In this document: one piece after another, positions 8,981 to 17,123 of the stretch
Numbering within the stretch: the first letter of the stretch is position 1
How the letters are laid out: the number at the start of each line of letters is the position of its first letter
NCBI GenBank assembly: GCA_021372055.1
Contig: JAJFVB010000143.1
Coordinates: forward strand, 1 to 43,705
Origin: Desulfobacteraceae bacterium
GTDB taxonomy: Bacteria; Desulfobacterota; Syntrophobacteria; Syntrophobacterales; Syntrophobacteraceae
DNA length: 43,705 nucleotides
Reading direction: 5' to 3'
The notes under the pieces: generated by a model
Database searches by the model: none
Seen by the model: the letters and a program-made list of their open reading frames with translations, nothing else
What the model was told of the DNA's origin: nothing
Made by a program: the position numbers and the translations under genes

Positions 8981-10250
8981 GAAAGGGGCATCCTTTCCGG
9001 GCGATGTGTTCGCGAACTTCCTCTTCGAAAAACTGAAGAAGGCTGACTACGGGTTCCGCGGCTCCCGGCGCGAGGGCGCAATAGGCATTCCAGACCTCCC
9101 CGCAGAGGGTCTTGAGAAGCGGAATATACTCCGCCCTCCCTTCCCCGGACTCGATCCTCCGGAGCAGGTCTCGCATGTAGGGGAGTCCCTCGCGGCACGG
9201 GGTGCACCACCCGCAGGACTCCCGGGCGAAAAACTCCATCATGTTGAGCGTAGCCCCGACCAGACAGGTCTTGTGGTCGAACACCATGATCGCGCCGGTC
9301 CCGAGGCGGTTTCCCACCGCCCGCAACCCGTCGAAGTCCATCCGCACGTCGTAGTGCTCTTTTGCAAGAAAACGCGTGGAAGCGCCTCCGGGCAGACACG
9401 CCTTGAATTCGGACCCCGGCAGCATCCCACCGCAGTGGACGTCGATAATCTCGCTAAGCCGGGTTCCCATCGGAAGCTCGACCGCGCCGGGACTTACAAC
9501 CCTGCCGCTGACGGCGAATATCTTCGTCCCCGCGCCGTTGGCTCCAACCGCGAGGCCCTTGAACCACTCGGGACCGTTGCGGAGAATGTAGGGGACGTTT
9601 GCAAGCGTTTCGACGTTGTTCACAACGGTGGGCTTATCCCAGAGTCCCCGGACCGTGGGATAGGGCGGCGGCTTGACCGGGTTTGGCCTCTTGCCCATGA
9701 TGGCGTTCAAAAGGGCCGACGCCTCGCCGCAGATGTACCTTCCACCGCTCCGGTGCACGACTATGTCGAAGGAAAAATCGCTTCCGAGGATGTTCTTCCC
9801 GAGAAAACCCGCCTCTTTGGCAAACGCGAGTTCGCGCTCCAGGATAAAAGCGCTGCTTTCGTAGGAGGGACGCACGAAAAAGAAGCCCTTGGAGCCGGAA
9901 AAGGCATAGGCGGTGAGGATCATGCCCTCTATGATCGCATGGGGATTGACGTGTATGAGCATCCGGTCCTTGAATGTCCCGGGCTCCATTTCGTCCGCAT
10001 TCGCCACCAGATAGCGCGGGAAGTCGCCGGAATCGGGCACCGCCTCCCATTTCTTTCCGGCGGGGAATCCCGCTCCTCCGCGCCCGCGCAGGTCCGCTTC
10101 CGTAACGATCCGCGTGACTTCCTTCGGAGGCAGTCCGCCGCCGACGCATTTCCGGAGCGCTTCGTAGCCGCCCATCTCGCGGTATTCCTCCAGGCTGAGC
10201 ACCCTGTCCGGCTTCCGGTTTTTGAAAAGTACCTGCGGGATTTCCGCCAT
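8973..10250 (-). CDS. nuoF: NADH-quinone oxidoreductase subunit F (NADH/FMN-binding)
   Basis: NuoF binds NADH and FMN and carries cluster N3; it is where electrons enter complex I. The glycine-rich FMN/NADH region is clear: LRGRGGAGFPAGKKWEAV near residue 60, followed by NADEMEPGTFKDR. The cluster motif ESCGWCTPCREG is near the C-terminus, with its fourth cysteine in TLCGEVW. The length is 425 residues, as usual. One small departure is ICGEASALLNAIMGKR, where most family members have ICGEETALLNSLEGKR. It starts four bases after the nuoE stop. Confidence 0.96.
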   Translation of the reverse strand: MAEIPQVLFKNRKPDRVLSLEEYREMGGYEALRKCVGGGLPPKEVTRIVTEADLRGRGGAGFPAGKKWEAVPDSGDFPRYLVANADEMEPGTFKDRMLIHVNPHAIIEGMILTAYAFSGSKGFFFVRPSYESSAFILERELAFAKEAGFLGKNILGSDFSFDIVVHRSGGRYICGEASALLNAIMGKRPNPVKPPPYPTVRGLWDKPTVVNNVETLANVPYILRNGPEWFKGLAVGANGAGTKIFAVSGRVVSPGAVELPMGTRLSEIIDVHCGGMLPGSEFKACLPGGASTRFLAKEHYDVRMDFDGLRAVGNRLGTGAIMVFDHKTCLVGATLNMMEFFARESCGWCTPCREGLPYMRDLLRRIESGEGRAEYIPLLKTLCGEVWNAYCALAPGAAEPVVSLLQFFEEEVREHIARKGCPFHA

Positions 10251-10253
10251 AGT

Positions 10254-10745
10254 CTATTCCGATGGATGGAATCCGTCTTCCCGGATCAGCTTGTCGAGAA
10301 TCCTGTCGATCTTCTCGATGGTGAGCTTCCCGTAGACGCGCTTGTTTATCATCATGGCAGGGGCCCTGTCGCAGTAGCCGATGCAGCAGACGGGCAGAAG
10401 GCTGAAAAGCCCGTCCGGGCTCGTCCCGCCCAGGGTGACGTTTGTCCGCGCGCAGATGTGGTCTATCACCCTTTCGTGCCCCTCCATCATGCACATGACA
10501 GAGTCGCAGACATGGATGACATATTTGCCGACCGGGCTGCGGTAGATGAAATCGTAGAAGGTGGCGATCTCGTCGAGTTCGAGAGGGGTCATCCGCAGCA
10601 GTCCCGCGGCTTCCTCCATTCTCTCGTCGGACATCCACCCGAAGCGGTCCTGTATTGCGAACATCACATCGACCGCTTTCTCGCGCGAAGTCTCGGAGTC
10701 GATGATCATCGCTTCAAGTCTGTGCTTCAAGTCTTCCGGCAACAT
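10254..10745 (-). CDS. nuoE: NADH-quinone oxidoreductase subunit E ([2Fe-2S])
   Basis: NuoE is a thioredoxin-like subunit with one [2Fe-2S] cluster, bound to NuoF in the NADH-oxidising module. The four ligands are seen as CDSVMC (Cx4C) and CCIGYCDRAP (CxxxC). The N-terminal helical part (AIQDRFGWMSDERMEEAAGLL, then ATFYDFIYRSPVGKY) is typical. The 163-residue length is normal. It starts 24 bp after the nuoBCD stop and ends three bases before nuoF. Confidence 0.95.
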   Translation of the reverse strand: MLPEDLKHRLEAMIIDSETSREKAVDVMFAIQDRFGWMSDERMEEAAGLLRMTPLELDEIATFYDFIYRSPVGKYVIHVCDSVMCMMEGHERVIDHICARTNVTLGGTSPDGLFSLLPVCCIGYCDRAPAMMINKRVYGKLTIEKIDRILDKLIREDGFHPSE

Positions 10746-10769
10746 TGTCCATTATCCCAAACGTGGAAA

Positions 10770-13205
10770 TCAGCGGTCGCAATCCGGCATGATGAAATCC
10801 ATCGAGCCCAGCATGGCCTGGAAATCGGCTATCGGCCGCCCGATGATTTTGCGGGGCATGGCCTGGAGATGCGCAAAGTCGGGGCCGCGAATCCGCATGC
10901 GATAGGCCATGTTCATCCCGTCGCTCACCACGTAGTACCCCTGCTCGCCCCGCGCCACCTCGCCCGGCACGTAGGCTTCACCCTTCGGCATTTTCGGGCC
11001 GCGCGTAACGTTCACAAAATGGTGTATCAGGCTTTCGATATCCTTCAGGGTGTCGCGCTTGTCCGGCACCGCATAGCGGTAGTCCTCCGTGATGTGCCTG
11101 CCAGGCGGCATGTTGCGGGCCGCCTGCTCGATGATGCGCAGGCTCTGGCGCAACTCGTCCATTCTGACGAGATAGCGCGCGTAGCAGTCTCCGGCCGTCC
11201 TGGTGGGGATTTCAAAATCGAAAGCATCGTATGCGGCGTAAGGCATCTTTTTTCTCAGGTCCCACTCCACCCCGCATGCCCGCAGGTTGGGACCGGTGAG
11301 GCCCCATTCAATCGCTTCTTCTTTCGACAGCACCCCGATTCCGACGGTCCTCGCCTTGACTATGGGGTTGCGCTCCGCAAGCTGAGCGTATTCCTTCAAT
11401 CGAGACGGGAAGATCCGCACAAATGCGTCAACGGCTTCCCGCCATCCGTCCGGCAGGTCCATTGCGACCCCTCCGATGCGGAAAAACGACGGATGGAGCC
11501 GCCCCCCGGTAATCAGCTCGATTATATCCATGAGTTGCTCGCGTTCCCGGAAGGCATAGAAGTTCAGGCCCATCATCCCGATGTCATGGAGAAACGTTCC
11601 GGCCCAGATCAGATGGCTGTTGATCCGGAACATTTCCGCGAGCATGACCCGGATGAACCGAGCCCTGTCGGGAACCGTGACTCCGGCCAACTTTTCAACG
11701 GAGTTGAGATAGGCCAGGTTGTTGTTGACCCCGTTCATGTAGTCGATGCGGTCGGTGTACGGAATGAACTGGTGCCAGGATTGCCGTTCCCCGATCTTTT
11801 CCGCTGCGCGGTGGTGGTAGCCGATATCGGCGCCGAGATCGACTATTTCCTCCCCCCGGAGTGCCAGGACGAAGCGGCAGACGCCGTGAGTTCCCAGATG
11901 GTGCGGGCCGTAGTTGAGGATGATCGTATCGTCCCGGTCCGCGCCCTCCACGAAGTACCGGCCGTCCAGAGGCTGCATGGCCCTTGCGTCTTCGAGCGTA
12001 TAGGGAGCCATTTCCGTCGCCCTGTAGACATGGCTTTTTCTCAGGGGATGCCCCTGCCATTCCGGCGGCATGAGAATCCGCCGCAGGTCGGGATGCCCAT
12101 TGAAACGAATGCCGAACATGTCGTAGACCTCGCGCTCATACCAGTTTGCGCAAGGCCAGATGTCGGTGATCGTCTCGGCGGCCGGGTCCGATCCCCGCAC
12201 CCCCACCTTGAGGCGAATCCTGCTTGCAGACTCATAGGAGAGCAGATGATAGACGAGCGTGTAGTCGGGCGGATGCTCCGATGAAGGCGCACCTTCGCCT
12301 TCGGGCGCCGTAACGCCTCGATCGCGCCGGGCCGACTCGTCAATGGCCGTGACATCGTCCAGGCGGACGAAATGCGCCTCGGGGCTCGTTTTCAGGTACC
12401 GCAGAACGTCTTTGATCCTGCTGCCGTCAACGTCGTATGCGGGCATGTCGACCGAGTGCTCGATCGGCCTTATAAAATCCCCGAACCGTTCGCGCAAAGC
12501 ATCGGCCAGAGACTTCTCGCGTTCGGTCGGCTCGATTCTCGGAGTGGGAGGCGTCCACATAAGATCCGAGCGGCTTCCCCAGAACCGGGGCGGCGTGAGC
12601 GAAGTGCCGCGCTCGGCGATCCCTTCGAAACCGGGTCCGCGCGTGTCCCGAGTCTTCGTATATCCGTCTTCCAGAATGGCCGCGGTGGTTCCTTCCCAGC
12701 CGCCGGCACGGTGCAGCACCGGCCGCGCCGGTCTTTCGCAGGAGCCGATCTTCTTCTGCAGAAGGATGATTCCCTCCTCCAGAGCTTCCGGCCGGGGGGG
12801 ACACCCGGGAATGTAGACATCGACCGGCAGGATCTGGTCTACTCCCTGAAGAACGCTGTAGACGTCGTACATCCCTCCCGAGTTCGCACAGGAACCCATC
12901 GAGATCACCCACTTGGGATCCGACATCTGTTCATAGAGCCGCAGGACCATCGGAGCGGCTTTCTTGAACACGGTGCCGGAAATGATGAGCAGATCGGCCT
13001 GCCGGGGTGAGCCTCTGAGGACTTCGGAACCGAATCGCGCCAGGTCGTAGCGGGAAGTGAACGCCGCGGCCTCTTCGATAAAGCAGCACGAAAGTCCGAA
13101 GAAAAGAGGCCAGAGGCTGTTTTTGTGCGCCCAGTTGAAGAGATTGTCCAGAGCGCCCAGAAGTGCATCGGAGGTCTTGTTTATTCGCGGGATTCCGGAC
13201 CCCAA
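10770..13205 (-). CDS. nuoBCD: fused NADH-quinone oxidoreductase subunits B, C and D
   Basis: One 811-residue protein joins three complex I subunits. Residues about 1-170 are NuoB with the N2 cluster cysteines C40, C41 (GLSCCFIEE), C106 (GSCANSGG) and C135 ([10 protein letters not shown]). Residues about 230-405 are NuoC ([20 protein letters not shown]). The rest is NuoD ([17 protein letters not shown], then [16 protein letters not shown]). No stop or frameshift separates them. The start is not ATG: the frame opens in nuoA, and TTG at 13205 has a near-perfect AAGGAGG six bases upstream. It overlaps the end of nuoA by 25 bp. NuoCD fusions are common; a three-way NuoBCD fusion is less so. Confidence 0.95.
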   Translation of the reverse strand: MGSGIPRINKTSDALLGALDNLFNWAHKNSLWPLFFGLSCCFIEEAAAFTSRYDLARFGSEVLRGSPRQADLLIISGTVFKKAAPMVLRLYEQMSDPKWVISMGSCANSGGMYDVYSVLQGVDQILPVDVYIPGCPPRPEALEEGIILLQKKIGSCERPARPVLHRAGGWEGTTAAILEDGYTKTRDTRGPGFEGIAERGTSLTPPRFWGSRSDLMWTPPTPRIEPTEREKSLADALRERFGDFIRPIEHSVDMPAYDVDGSRIKDVLRYLKTSPEAHFVRLDDVTAIDESARRDRGVTAPEGEGAPSSEHPPDYTLVYHLLSYESASRIRLKVGVRGSDPAAETITDIWPCANWYEREVYDMFGIRFNGHPDLRRILMPPEWQGHPLRKSHVYRATEMAPYTLEDARAMQPLDGRYFVEGADRDDTIILNYGPHHLGTHGVCRFVLALRGEEIVDLGADIGYHHRAAEKIGERQSWHQFIPYTDRIDYMNGVNNNLAYLNSVEKLAGVTVPDRARFIRVMLAEMFRINSHLIWAGTFLHDIGMMGLNFYAFREREQLMDIIELITGGRLHPSFFRIGGVAMDLPDGWREAVDAFVRIFPSRLKEYAQLAERNPIVKARTVGIGVLSKEEAIEWGLTGPNLRACGVEWDLRKKMPYAAYDAFDFEIPTRTAGDCYARYLVRMDELRQSLRIIEQAARNMPPGRHITEDYRYAVPDKRDTLKDIESLIHHFVNVTRGPKMPKGEAYVPGEVARGEQGYYVVSDGMNMAYRMRIRGPDFAHLQAMPRKIIGRPIADFQAMLGSMDFIMPDCDR

Positions 13206-13594
13206 TCGAGCCCTCCTTTTTTCCACACATAAATGAGGCTGATAAAGAGCACGGCTATAAAAACACTCATCTGGAGCCATCCGGTCCAGCCCAGATCGTT
13301 GAATGCCACCGCCCAGGAAAAGACGTACAAGGCTTCCACATCGAAGATGAGGAAAAACGTTGCGACCAGATAAAACGGAATTGCATAAAGGATTCGCGGC
13401 GATCCGGTCGGAAGTATCCCGCTTTCGTAAGGCAGATCTTTGGCCGGCCCCGGCTTATGCTCGCCAAGCCAGCTGGTTAGAAAGAGAATGGCCGCAAGCA
13501 TGAGAAGCGCCGCGCCCGCGTAGACGGCAAGACCGAGCACGCCGGGTTCCCAGGGTGAGAGCAGATGAGCACCGTTTTGAGGAAGTGGTTCCAT
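13181..13594 (-). CDS. nuoA: NADH-quinone oxidoreductase subunit A
   Basis: NuoA is a three-helix membrane subunit near the quinone site and the first gene of the operon. The product, 137 residues from the ATG at 13594, has the family signature [16 protein letters not shown] (with the loop cysteine of many homologues replaced by serine), then [19 protein letters not shown]. The C-terminus is [19 protein letters not shown] nine codons upstream (13621) is also in frame; neither start has a strong ribosome binding site, so the start is uncertain by nine residues. Confidence 0.93.
   Translation of the reverse strand: MEPLPQNGAHLLSPWEPGVLGLAVYAGAALLMLAAILFLTSWLGEHKPGPAKDLPYESGILPTGSPRILYAIPFYLVATFFLIFDVEALYVFSWAVAFNDLGWTGWLQMSVFIAVLFISLIYVWKKGGLDWGPESRE
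13212..13218 (-). promoter_or_regulatory. ribosome binding site fixing the TTG start of nuoBCD
   Basis: AAGGAGG lies inside the 3' end of nuoA, six bases before the TTG at 13205. No ATG or GTG in the nuoBCD frame has comparable spacing, so this site decides the start. Confidence 0.8.
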
Positions 13595-13905
13595 GCAGAG
13601 TTTCCGAGGAGGTTCGATCAAACGCTTCGGGTCTCGGACACGCTCTCGTCCGAAGCCGGGCCAGTGGTGCTTTTGCTTCCATGAATTACCGGAGTGCCCG
13701 CGGGTGGCACGGACAGGTCAATCCATTGAAATGCTTTCCAATTCAATAAGCTTGCGCTATTTTGTTGAGAGCAAACTAAGAACGGGACACTAAAAGTCAA
13801 GAAATCTGCGGGAAAGCGGCGGCTGAGCCTGGAACAGATGAATTGTCGAATTTATCCGGACCGGCCCGCCTCCCGGACAACTGTGCAACTTCATTGAGGT
13901 GATCC
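13595..13905. other. intergenic region between the divergent nuo operon and thiM
   Basis: This 311-bp region must hold the promoters of the nuo operon (minus) and thiM-thiE (plus). On the minus strand a TTGACT sits near 13801, but no convincing -10 follows at 16-18 bp. An interrupted palindrome GTGCC-N7-GGCAC lies at about 13693-13709. I looked for the conserved CTGAGA and ACCTGAT parts of a TPP riboswitch upstream of thiM and did not see them. Confidence 0.5.
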
Positions 13906-14727
13906 GTGACGGAGAATTCCCGCAAGCAAACCTGCGACGACATAGCCGACAGCCTTCAGAAGATCCGGTCCGACCATCCGCTCATCCATAACATCACAAA
14001 TTACGTGGTCATGAATTTCACCGCCAACGCGCTTCTCGCTCTCGGCGCGTCCCCGGTGATGGCGCATGCTCCCGAAGAAGTCGAAGAAATGACTGGCTTG
14101 GCGTCCGCGCTTGTAATCAACATCGGAACGCTCTCAAGCCCCTGGGTCGCATCCATGCGCAAGGCCCTGGAAGCAGCCCGAAAACGACAGATTCCCATCG
14201 TGCTCGATCCGGTTGGAGCGGGGGCCACAAAGTTCAGGACCGACACCGCCCTTTCTTTTCTCGAAAGGGCAACCGTCACCGTCCTGCGCGGCAATGCTTC
14301 GGAGATTCTTGCGCTGGCCGGAGAATCCGGAAAGACCAAAGGTGTCGATTCCGCCCGGACCACTTCCGAAGCGCGGCTCTCGGCCGCAAAACTGGCCGCT
14401 CGATACGGGATCACCGTTGCGGTGACGGGGGCTGTCGATTTCATTACCGACGGCGCGCGCGAGGCCGAGATTGCCAACGGCCACCCGCTCATGGGCCGGA
14501 TAACCGGTACGGGCTGTTCGGCGAGCGCGATTACAGGCGCGTTTTGCGCCGCCGCCCCGGACGCCTTCCGCGCCGCTGCCGGGGCGCTCGTCGTCTTCGG
14601 CATAGCCGGCGAAATCGCGGGGCAATCGGCACCGGGACCGGGGACCTTTCAGCCTCTGCTGCTCGATGCCCTGTACACCCTCGGAGAGGAAGCGATCCGA
14701 AACCGCACGCGTTTAAGGCTGTCATGA
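13906..14727 (+). CDS. thiM: hydroxyethylthiazole kinase
   Basis: ThiM phosphorylates 4-methyl-5-(2-hydroxyethyl)thiazole with ATP, a salvage step supplying the thiazole half of thiamine. The 273-residue product carries [20 protein letters not shown] near the N-terminus, [27 protein letters not shown] and the catalytic loop [15 protein letters not shown] with its cysteine. Start is GTG at 13906, preceded by GAGGTGATCC. Its stop overlaps the ATG of thiE (ATGA), so the two are coupled, and the next step in the pathway is the ThiE reaction. Its upstream region shows no recognisable thiamine riboswitch. Confidence 0.95.
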   Translation: MTENSRKQTCDDIADSLQKIRSDHPLIHNITNYVVMNFTANALLALGASPVMAHAPEEVEEMTGLASALVINIGTLSSPWVASMRKALEAARKRQIPIVLDPVGAGATKFRTDTALSFLERATVTVLRGNASEILALAGESGKTKGVDSARTTSEARLSAAKLAARYGITVAVTGAVDFITDGAREAEIANGHPLMGRITGTGCSASAITGAFCAAAPDAFRAAAGALVVFGIAGEIAGQSAPGPGTFQPLLLDALYTLGEEAIRNRTRLRLS

Positions 14728-15401
14728 GCTTCAAAAAAGCCGAAATCGACTACAGGTTGTATCTTGTCACGGACCGTCTCCTGGCTGGCGGAAAGTCCCT
14801 GGAACAAATCGTCAGGCAAAGCGCCGAAGGCGGGATTACCGTGATCCAGCACCGCGAGAAGATTTCCGGCACAAGGGATTTTCTCAGGCAATCCCTCGCC
14901 TTCAAAAAGGTGGCTTCGGATTTCGGCATTCCCTTCATCGTAAACGACCGGATCGATATCGCCCTGGCCTGCAAAGCCGACGGCGTACACCTCGGCCAGG
15001 AGGACATGGACTGCGCCCTGGTCCGCCGGATGACCGGACCGGACATGATAATCGGAGTTTCCGTGAGCACACCGGAAGAAGCGATCGAGGCGGAACGGGC
15101 GGGTGCGGACTACCTGGGCGCCGGTCCCATCTACTCCACCCCGACCAAACCCGACGCGGTGGAAGCCATCGGACCCGCAACGCTTTGCAGGATTCGCGAC
15201 GCGGTCCGACTGCCGATAGTCGCGATCGGCGGAATAAACGATTCGAACGCCGCGGAAATAGTCCGCTGCGGCGCGGACGGAATAGCCGTCGTTTCGGCAA
15301 TTATCGCCGCCCTGGACCCGCGCGGTTCCGCACGACGCCTTAGAAACCTCGTGGACGTCGAACTGAGGCGGCGCGGCGCGGCGGACTCGGCCGGGCGATA
15401 G
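14724..15401 (+). CDS. thiE: thiamine-phosphate synthase
   Basis: ThiE joins hydroxymethylpyrimidine diphosphate and thiazole phosphate to make thiamine phosphate. The 225-residue TIM-barrel protein shows [13 protein letters not shown] at the start, VIQHREK (pyrimidine and phosphate contacts), [20 protein letters not shown] with the metal-binding aspartate, [17 protein letters not shown] and the phosphate-binding VAIGGIN. The ATG at 14724 overlaps the thiM stop. The frame is open far upstream inside thiM, but that part is a shadow. The spare C-terminus ([13 protein letters not shown]) is a few residues longer than usual. Confidence 0.95.
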   Translation: MSFKKAEIDYRLYLVTDRLLAGGKSLEQIVRQSAEGGITVIQHREKISGTRDFLRQSLAFKKVASDFGIPFIVNDRIDIALACKADGVHLGQEDMDCALVRRMTGPDMIIGVSVSTPEEAIEAERAGADYLGAGPIYSTPTKPDAVEAIGPATLCRIRDAVRLPIVAIGGINDSNAAEIVRCGADGIAVVSAIIAALDPRGSARRLRNLVDVELRRRGAADSAGR

Positions 15402-15557
15402 AGGCGGCCCGGGACGCCTTTATGCGAACCTTCTTTCCGAAACCCTGCTTTATCCGGTTGCGATCCGGAAAATAGAGTTCCATAATCAGCCGGCGGCCGG
15501 GGTTTGGGCAGACCTGCCCGGCGCGCCTGGGGCCGAAGTTCCGGGGGAGGCGAAATC

Positions 15558-16745
15558 ATGTATCTCAGTTCGTTCGTGCACCGGGAAAAGTTGCTCCAGA
15601 TCGCAGAGCGGTGGTTCTGCGGACGGGCCGAGGCAACGGATGCGCTCGACCTCACCAGGATTTTCATAGCCGACGGGTTCGTTCTGGGGGAGATGCTAAA
15701 CGACTTTTGCCGCAAACTCCTCCGCATGGCCGGAACAACTCAATGCAGCACCTTTCGCATCGACTCCAAAGGCGAACTCCGTGACGCTCTGAGCAGGTGT
15801 CCCCGATACATCAGCCCGAGGGTGCGCTATCTTATCGACCGCTACCGGGAAAACCCCGCCTACTTCTATTACGAAACGCCGATAAACGGCTGCTACTGCA
15901 CCGATCCGCAGGGCCAGATCGTCGCCACCTACCGGCTGAAACGGCCCAAACGCATTGCCGAGAAGGCCAACCGGCGCATTGCCAAGTGGATCTTCGAAAC
16001 CGTTCGGGAGGAAGCGCGCAAAATGGCCGCAAGCCGGGCCCGCGTCTCGGGCATTGCGCTCGAAGATCTGATCACGCCCGCAGACGTTATGACCAGGGAA
16101 TTCATGGAGGCCGAAGAACACATTGCGGCCCGGTTCCGGGACGGCGGCATACGGTTCGACAGGTCGGCAATGACCATAAACGACGTCGGCGGAGTGAAGA
16201 TAATCGGCGAGCAGAGCACTCTCCAGGCCGTGGAGAAGGCAATCGGAGCAGATCCTCTCATCACTGTCGGCGAGCGTGAATTTCACCGCGGCACCTATCA
16301 GGCGGTCAGCCTCATTCTCGAAATCCCATGGGACCGGGAGGAAATCTGCCGAAAGTACCGCGATTCGGGAAGCTGGGCAAAATACCTCGGGCGCGGCATC
16401 CCGGAATCGGAACTCCGAAAGGGGCTTGAGCCTCTGCTCGAAGGTGCCGAACCACGGGTTACAATCGAGCTTATCCTTGCCACCTTCGAGGCCATGGTCG
16501 AATCGGAGCTCGGCAGCAGCATCCACGAAGAGCGCATCATCTCACAACGCGACAACAAGGCCTATGTCGGCTACATACCGATGAACGCCGAATTTCTCCT
16601 GGAATATCTCTTTTCCGTGGGCTTCAGCCCGGTGGTGCAGATCGACTCTCTTCCCATCAAGCTCTGGGGCCGGTACCTCCCGGACACTCTGACCATGTAT
16701 ATCAGGCAGCTCTACAAGCTCCCCCGCAACGACCTCTTTCACTAG
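15558..16745 (+). CDS. conserved-looking protein of unknown function, 395 residues
   Basis: I do not recognise this protein. From the ATG at 15558 (GGGGGAGG seven bases upstream) it is 395 residues, soluble, without signal peptide or membrane helix. Codon use is like its neighbours. The N-terminal third is helical with several cysteines (PINGCYCTDPQGQ near 110-120), then a basic helix-rich stretch (KANRRIAKWIFETVREEARK). At about 213-225 is AMTINDVGGVKIIGE, followed by REFHRGTYQAVSLILEIPWD. This faintly recalls the DxxGxRI and GYxSxH segments of RelA/SpoT nucleotidyltransferases, but catalytic residues do not line up well, so I do not assign that function. It lies 156 bp after thiE. Confidence 0.8.
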   Translation: MYLSSFVHREKLLQIAERWFCGRAEATDALDLTRIFIADGFVLGEMLNDFCRKLLRMAGTTQCSTFRIDSKGELRDALSRCPRYISPRVRYLIDRYRENPAYFYYETPINGCYCTDPQGQIVATYRLKRPKRIAEKANRRIAKWIFETVREEARKMAASRARVSGIALEDLITPADVMTREFMEAEEHIAARFRDGGIRFDRSAMTINDVGGVKIIGEQSTLQAVEKAIGADPLITVGEREFHRGTYQAVSLILEIPWDREEICRKYRDSGSWAKYLGRGIPESELRKGLEPLLEGAEPRVTIELILATFEAMVESELGSSIHEERIISQRDNKAYVGYIPMNAEFLLEYLFSVGFSPVVQIDSLPIKLWGRYLPDTLTMYIRQLYKLPRNDLFH

Positions 16746-16779
16746 TATAGGGTCGGCAAGATGCTTCCACTGACACCAA

Positions 16780-16825
16780 AATTGCGTTTACGTTGATGCC
16801 TGTCTGGACGCCAAATCAGGGGAGG
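16780..16825 (+). repeat. repeat end box directly upstream of the 72-residue gene
   Basis: AATTGCGTTTACGTTGATGC and the following TGTCTGGACGCCAAATCAGG align with the end box of the repeats read on the minus strand at 29112-29074 and 38129-38091 (AATTGCGTT, GATACCTCTCAGGACACCAAA). The next bases, GGGGAGG, stand where the other copies have the GAGCGGGGGAA hairpin arm. The remaining half of the element appears at 17066-17121. Confidence 0.6.
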
Positions 16826-16830
16826 ACGCT

Positions 16831-17049
16831 ACGAGCGAAATCATTGAGGTTTTCGTAAACGGCAAGCCCGTCGCCATCTACCGGGGCATGCGGGTAAAGC
16901 ACGCTTTGATCACATACGACCAAGGCGTCTATGCCGCCGCCCTCAAAGGCGAGGTGCGCATTGAAGACGAAAATGGTTTTGCGCTCGGCATGGAAGGCGG
17001 GCTCGAAGCGGGGGCAAAAGTCTTTTGCAGGAGGAGGAAAGACCGGTAG
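16831..17049 (+). CDS. small conserved-looking protein, 72 residues, apparent ACG start
   Basis: The frame reads SEIIEVFVNGKPVAIYRGMR, then HALITYDQ, DENGFALGMEGGLEAGA and a basic end RRRKDR. It looks like a compact beta-rich domain with paired strands and glycine turns; I cannot name the family. No ATG, GTG or TTG lies in frame within reach upstream. ACG at 16831 is preceded by GGGGAGG with five bases of spacing, exactly where a start would be expected. ACG starts are very rare, so the gene may have lost its ATG, use ACG weakly, or carry a base error. An internal ATG (RGMRV, residue 20) would cut off the first strand. It is flanked by two halves of the dispersed repeat. Confidence 0.6.
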   Translation, partial: TSEIIEVFVNGKPVAIYRGMRVKHALITYDQGVYAAALKGEVRIEDENGFALGMEGGLEAGAKVFCRRRKDR

Positions 17050-17065
17050 AGGCGGCGCGGCCGTC

Positions 17066-17121
17066 GCACCGGAATGAGCAGCGCGGCTGCGTGTTGGGTG
17101 CGGGGAGCGGGCTCCCCGCTT
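17066..17121 (+). repeat. second half of the dispersed palindromic repeat
   Basis: GGAATGAGCAGCGCGGCTGC, followed by GTGTTGGG and a GC-rich hairpin, matches the other arm of the element at 28961-29112 read on the minus strand (AATGAGCAGCGCAGCTGCGTG, then the GGGGAGCC hairpin). In the other copies this half directly follows the end box or is separated by one short hairpin. Here 240 bp with the 72-residue gene lie between them. Confidence 0.6.
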
Positions 17122-17123
17122 TG
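17100..17123. terminator. hairpin between convergent genes, possible bidirectional terminator
   Basis: GCGGGGAGC (17100-17108) and GCTCCCCGC (17111-17119) form a perfect nine-base stem with almost no loop, followed by TTTGCT. It lies between the 72-residue gene and the convergent glnE stop at 17124 and is part of the repeat. The T tract is short, so termination is plausible rather than certain. Confidence 0.5.

Noticed and set aside
8895..12284. Very long plus-strand open frame (1129 codons) opposite nuoG, nuoF, nuoE and nuoBCD
   Set aside because: It lies antisense to four certain nuo genes and is rich in Arg, His, Pro and Gly, as expected of the shadow frame of a GC-rich gene; no motif or ribosome binding site.
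13738..13905. TPP riboswitch before thiM
   Set aside because: The conserved CTGAGA and ACCTGAT-type boxes are not present in the leader; only CTGAGC occurs near 13824, without the second half.
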